Below the pieces are notes generated by a model. That model was not told the DNA's origin, did no database searches, and saw nothing but the letters and a program-made list of their open reading frames with translations. Of a stretch of DNA of 64,000 nt, positions 61,925 through 64,000 are shown one piece after another. Positions within the stretch are counted from its first letter, which is position 1. Each line of letters opens with the position of its first letter. The DNA comes from Methylocystis sp. B8 (GTDB lineage: Bacteria; Pseudomonadota; Alphaproteobacteria; Rhizobiales; Beijerinckiaceae): positions 186,001-250,000 of the forward strand of contig NZ_VBTZ01000004.1 of NCBI RefSeq assembly GCF_005771425.1, given 5' to 3'. The position numbers and the translations under genes are program-made.

Positions 61925-62686
61925 ATGAGATTCAGCGGGAAGGTTACGCTCGTTACAGGAGCAGCGAGAGGTCTTGGACGCGTGACGGCGCTCGCCTTCG
62001 CCCGCGAAGGCGCGAAGGTCGCCCTCGCCGATATTGACGAAGCGGGCGGGAGCGAGACGCTTGACATGATCCGCGCGGAAGGCGGCGAGGGGTTCTTCAC
62101 CTTCGCTGACATGCGCATCGAGCGCGATGTCGAAGCCATGGTGGCGAAGACGGTCGAAGCCTATGGCCGTCTCGACTGCGCGGTGAACAACGCCGGCGTG
62201 GTCCGCTTCAAGCCGATCGTCGAGGAGACGGAGGAGGGCTTCAATTTCCACATCGACGTCAACCTGCGCGGCGTGTTCTTCTGTATGAAGCACGAGATCC
62301 GCCAGATGCGCCGAAACGGCGGCGGCGCGATCGTCAATCAATCTTCGATCACCGGCAGTCTCACCGGCAATCCGGCGGAAGGCGCCTATGCCGCCTCAAA
62401 GGGCGGCGTCGACGGTTTGACCAAGACGGTCGCGCTCGAGGTCGCTAAGGACAACATCAGCGTCAACGCCATCTGCGCCTGCGGCATCGACGCGCCCGGC
62501 GACGTGTTCCATCAATGGATGGAGAAGGAAAGCATGACGCCTCAGCAGGCGGGCGAGCTCTTTCCAATCGGGCGCATGGGCAAGGCCGAAGAGCTGACTG
62601 AGGCCGTGCTGTTCCTGTGCTCCGAAAAGGCGCGATTCATCATCGGTCACCTGCTTGTGGTCGATGGCGGATGGATCGCCCGCTAG
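61925..62686 (+). CDS. Short-chain dehydrogenase/reductase
   Basis: 253 residues from the ATG at 61925 (GGGGAGAGG upstream). NAD(P) motif TGAARGLG (11-18), NNAGVV, catalytic Ser in NQSSITGS, and Y155-x3-K159 (YAASK). The C-terminal VDGGWIAR is typical of classical SDRs. An Asp after the second strand (ADIDE) favours NAD. Substrate unknown. Last gene before the ilv leader. Confidence 0.92.
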   Translation: MRFSGKVTLVTGAARGLGRVTALAFAREGAKVALADIDEAGGSETLDMIRAEGGEGFFTFADMRIERDVEAMVAKTVEAYGRLDCAVNNAGVVRFKPIVEETEEGFNFHIDVNLRGVFFCMKHEIRQMRRNGGGAIVNQSSITGSLTGNPAEGAYAASKGGVDGLTKTVALEVAKDNISVNAICACGIDAPGDVFHQWMEKESMTPQQAGELFPIGRMGKAEELTEAVLFLCSEKARFIIGHLLVVDGGWIAR

Positions 62687-62758
62687 ACGCCCATTCCTCG
62701 CTTGATTATCCGCTGCGTCTCCCGTAACGTCTCCCGCAACCAAGAGGGCGGGACGCGA

Positions 62759-62806
62759 ATGCGCGCAATTCTCGTATCTGAAGCGCCAGGAACGGAGCAG
62801 GGCTAG
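62759..62806 (+). CDS. ilv leader peptide (MRAILVSEAPGTEQG)
   Basis: A 15-codon frame (ATG at 62759, TAG at 62804) with consecutive ATT-CTC-GTA codons for Ile-Leu-Val, the three end products of the pathway the next gene starts. The frame is too short to be a protein of its own; the ILV run, followed by a hairpin terminator before ilvB, is the classic form of ribosome-mediated attenuation. GAGGGCGGGA upstream is a plausible ribosome site. Confidence 0.85.
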   Translation: MRAILVSEAPGTEQG

Positions 62807-62835
62807 GCCCGGCCTCCGCCAGTGGCGCTTGACCC

Positions 62836-62858
62836 AAGGCCCCAAGAGGGCCTTTTTT
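62836..62858 (+). terminator. Attenuator terminator before ilvB
   Basis: Stem AAGGCCC (62836-62842), loop of 5, GGGCCTT (62848-62854), then T through 62858. It lies 60 bases before the ilvB start and 30 bases after the leader stop. GGCCT at about 62811-62815 can instead pair with AGGCC in the first arm, giving an antiterminator. Confidence 0.85.
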
Positions 62859-62917
62859 GTTGCCCGAAAAACGAAACACCCTGGTCGCCGCCGCGAGAAG
62901 CAAGACGGAAAGAAACG

Positions 62918-64000
62918 ATGTCGAAGGAAATGACCGGCGCCGAAATGGTGGTCGAAGCCCTGAAGGACCAGGGCGTGGAGATTATTTTCGGCTATCCCGG
63001 CGGCGCCGTCCTTCCGATCTATGACGTGCTTTTCCATCAGGACAAGGTGCAGCACATTCTCGTGCGCCACGAGCAGGGCGCTGCGCATGCGGCCGAGGGC
63101 TACGCGCGCTCCTCCGGCAAGGTGGGGGTGCTGCTCGTCACCTCGGGGCCAGGCGCCACCAATACGGTGACGGGCCTGACCGACGCGCTGATGGATTCAA
63201 TCCCGGTCGTCTGCATCACCGGCCAGGTGCCGACGCATCTCATCGGCTCCGACGCCTTCCAGGAGTGCGACACGGTCGGCATCACCCGTCACTGCACGAA
63301 GCATAATTATCTCGTCAAGAATATCGCCGATCTGCCGCGCGTGCTGCACGAGGCCTTCTATGTGGCTTCGTCCGGACGGCCGGGACCGGTGGTCGTCGAC
63401 ATCCCCAAGGACGTGCAATTTGCGCGCGGAGTCTATGCGCCGCCGCGCAGCGCTGCGCACAAGACTTATCATCCCAAGCTCGACGCTGACCTGGAGACGA
63501 TCCAGCAGGCTGTGCGCATGATGGCGGCGGCGAAACGACCGATCTTTTACACGGGCGGCGGCGTCATCAATTCCGGGCCGGCGGCGTCGACTCTGTTGCG
63601 TGAACTCGTTGGCCTGACGGGCTTTCCCATCACGTCGACGCTGATGGGGCTCGGCGCCTATCCGGGATCAGGAAAGAACTGGCTTGGCATGCTCGGCATG
63701 CACGGCACCTGGGAAGCCAATCACGCCATGCATGACTGCGATCTGATGATCGCCGTCGGCGCGCGCTTCGACGACCGCATCACCGGACGTCTCGACGCCT
63801 TCTCGCCGGGCTCGAAAAAGATCCATATCGACATCGATCGCTCGTCGATCAACAAGAACGTCAAGGTCGATCTCGCCATCGTCGGCGATTGCGCCCATGT
63901 TCTCGAAACCATGGTGCGCCTATGGCGCGCAGAGGCGATGAGCGCCGAGAAGCAACCGCTCGATCCTTGGTGGGCGGAGATCGAGGAGTGGCGCGCTAAA
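62918..64000 (+). CDS. ilvB: Acetolactate synthase large subunit (3' end outside window)
   Basis: ThDP enzyme that makes acetolactate or acetohydroxybutyrate, the first common step of valine, leucine and isoleucine synthesis. The first 361 residues are here; the frame is open at the right edge. The start MSKEMTGAEMVVEALKDQGVEIIFGYPGG is typical, with catalytic Glu52 in LVRHEQGAAHAAEGYAR, TSGPGATNTVTGL, GRPGPVVVDIPKDVQ, and the FAD-binding middle domain ARFDDRITGRLDAF. A full ALS is about 590 residues. Controlled by the leader and terminator directly upstream. Confidence 0.96.
   Translation, partial: MSKEMTGAEMVVEALKDQGVEIIFGYPGGAVLPIYDVLFHQDKVQHILVRHEQGAAHAAEGYARSSGKVGVLLVTSGPGATNTVTGLTDALMDSIPVVCITGQVPTHLIGSDAFQECDTVGITRHCTKHNYLVKNIADLPRVLHEAFYVASSGRPGPVVVDIPKDVQFARGVYAPPRSAAHKTYHPKLDADLETIQQAVRMMAAAKRPIFYTGGGVINSGPAASTLLRELVGLTGFPITSTLMGLGAYPGSGKNWLGMLGMHGTWEANHAMHDCDLMIAVGARFDDRITGRLDAFSPGSKKIHIDIDRSSINKNVKVDLAIVGDCAHVLETMVRLWRAEAMSAEKQPLDPWWAEIEEWRAK

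Overview
The window is chromosomal backbone of a high-GC alphaproteobacterium (about 65% G+C in coding stretches I counted by hand). CcrM, homospermidine synthase, a LexA box of the alphaproteobacterial GTTC-N7-GTTC type, DUF1150, and three key genes of the ethylmalonyl-CoA pathway (ecm, ccr, mcd) point to Hyphomicrobiales. A serine-cycle methylotroph or methanotroph such as Methylocystis/Methylosinus fits best, but that is inference from gene content.

Layout. 1-6 kb: the end of a probable outer-membrane barrel gene, then on the minus strand sucD-odhA-odhB and a DUF1150 gene. 6.2-8.3 kb: minus-strand secE-nusG-rplK-rplA, closed by a strong terminator. 8.5-14.8 kb: a DUF2235 hydrolase, a small lipoprotein, an FtrB/FtrC-like iron uptake pair, PBP1A and an unidentified secreted protein. 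15-17 kb: dnaN and an OmpA-like membrane protein. 17.1-29.3 kb: a complete glycogen cluster, glgP-glgB-glgC-glgA and a GlgX-MalQ fusion. 29.2-33.5 kb: envC-like, ctpA, ccmC-ccmD-ccmG, mostly joined by 4-base stop/start overlaps. 33.5-38.5 kb: a TSUP permease and a TetR regulator divergent from a three-domain phospholipid acyltransferase/acyl-ACP synthetase, with two matching palindromic operators between them. 38.7-45.7 kb: CHAD protein, homospermidine synthase, LexA-boxed PA0069-family radical SAM protein, RNase HII, CcrM, UppP. 45.8-48.2 kb: OFA-type transporter and a small Cys-containing secreted protein. 48.3-60.6 kb: ecm, vapBC, ccr, a three-gene ABC exporter, a low-GC two-gene membrane module, a cytochrome P450 and mcd. 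60.7-64 kb: a hypothetical protein, a GST, an SDR, then the ilv leader peptide/attenuator and the 5' part of ilvB, which runs off the window.

Functional themes. Central carbon: 2-oxoglutarate dehydrogenase and succinyl-CoA ligase alpha, plus crotonyl-CoA carboxylation (Ccr), the ethylmalonyl-CoA mutase step (Ecm) and methylsuccinyl-CoA oxidation (Mcd) of the ethylmalonyl-CoA pathway. Storage: full glycogen synthesis and breakdown. Envelope: PBP1A, UppP, EnvC/CtpA, lipid acyl recycling. Regulatory sites I can read directly: an ILV leader peptide with terminator, a LexA box, paired TetR-type operators, and several intrinsic terminators.

Intergenic space is short: no gap exceeds about 300 bases. 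The larger gaps (19.6, 22.0, 24.9, 38.6, 44.7 and 60.65 kb) are mostly filled by dispersed palindromic repeats of at least three families. I saw no tRNA, rRNA, CRISPR array or intact insertion sequence. The best candidate for something undescribed is the low-GC membrane-protein pair at 56.4-57.25 kb, lying inside the ethylmalonyl-CoA gene region beside a possible recombinase remnant.
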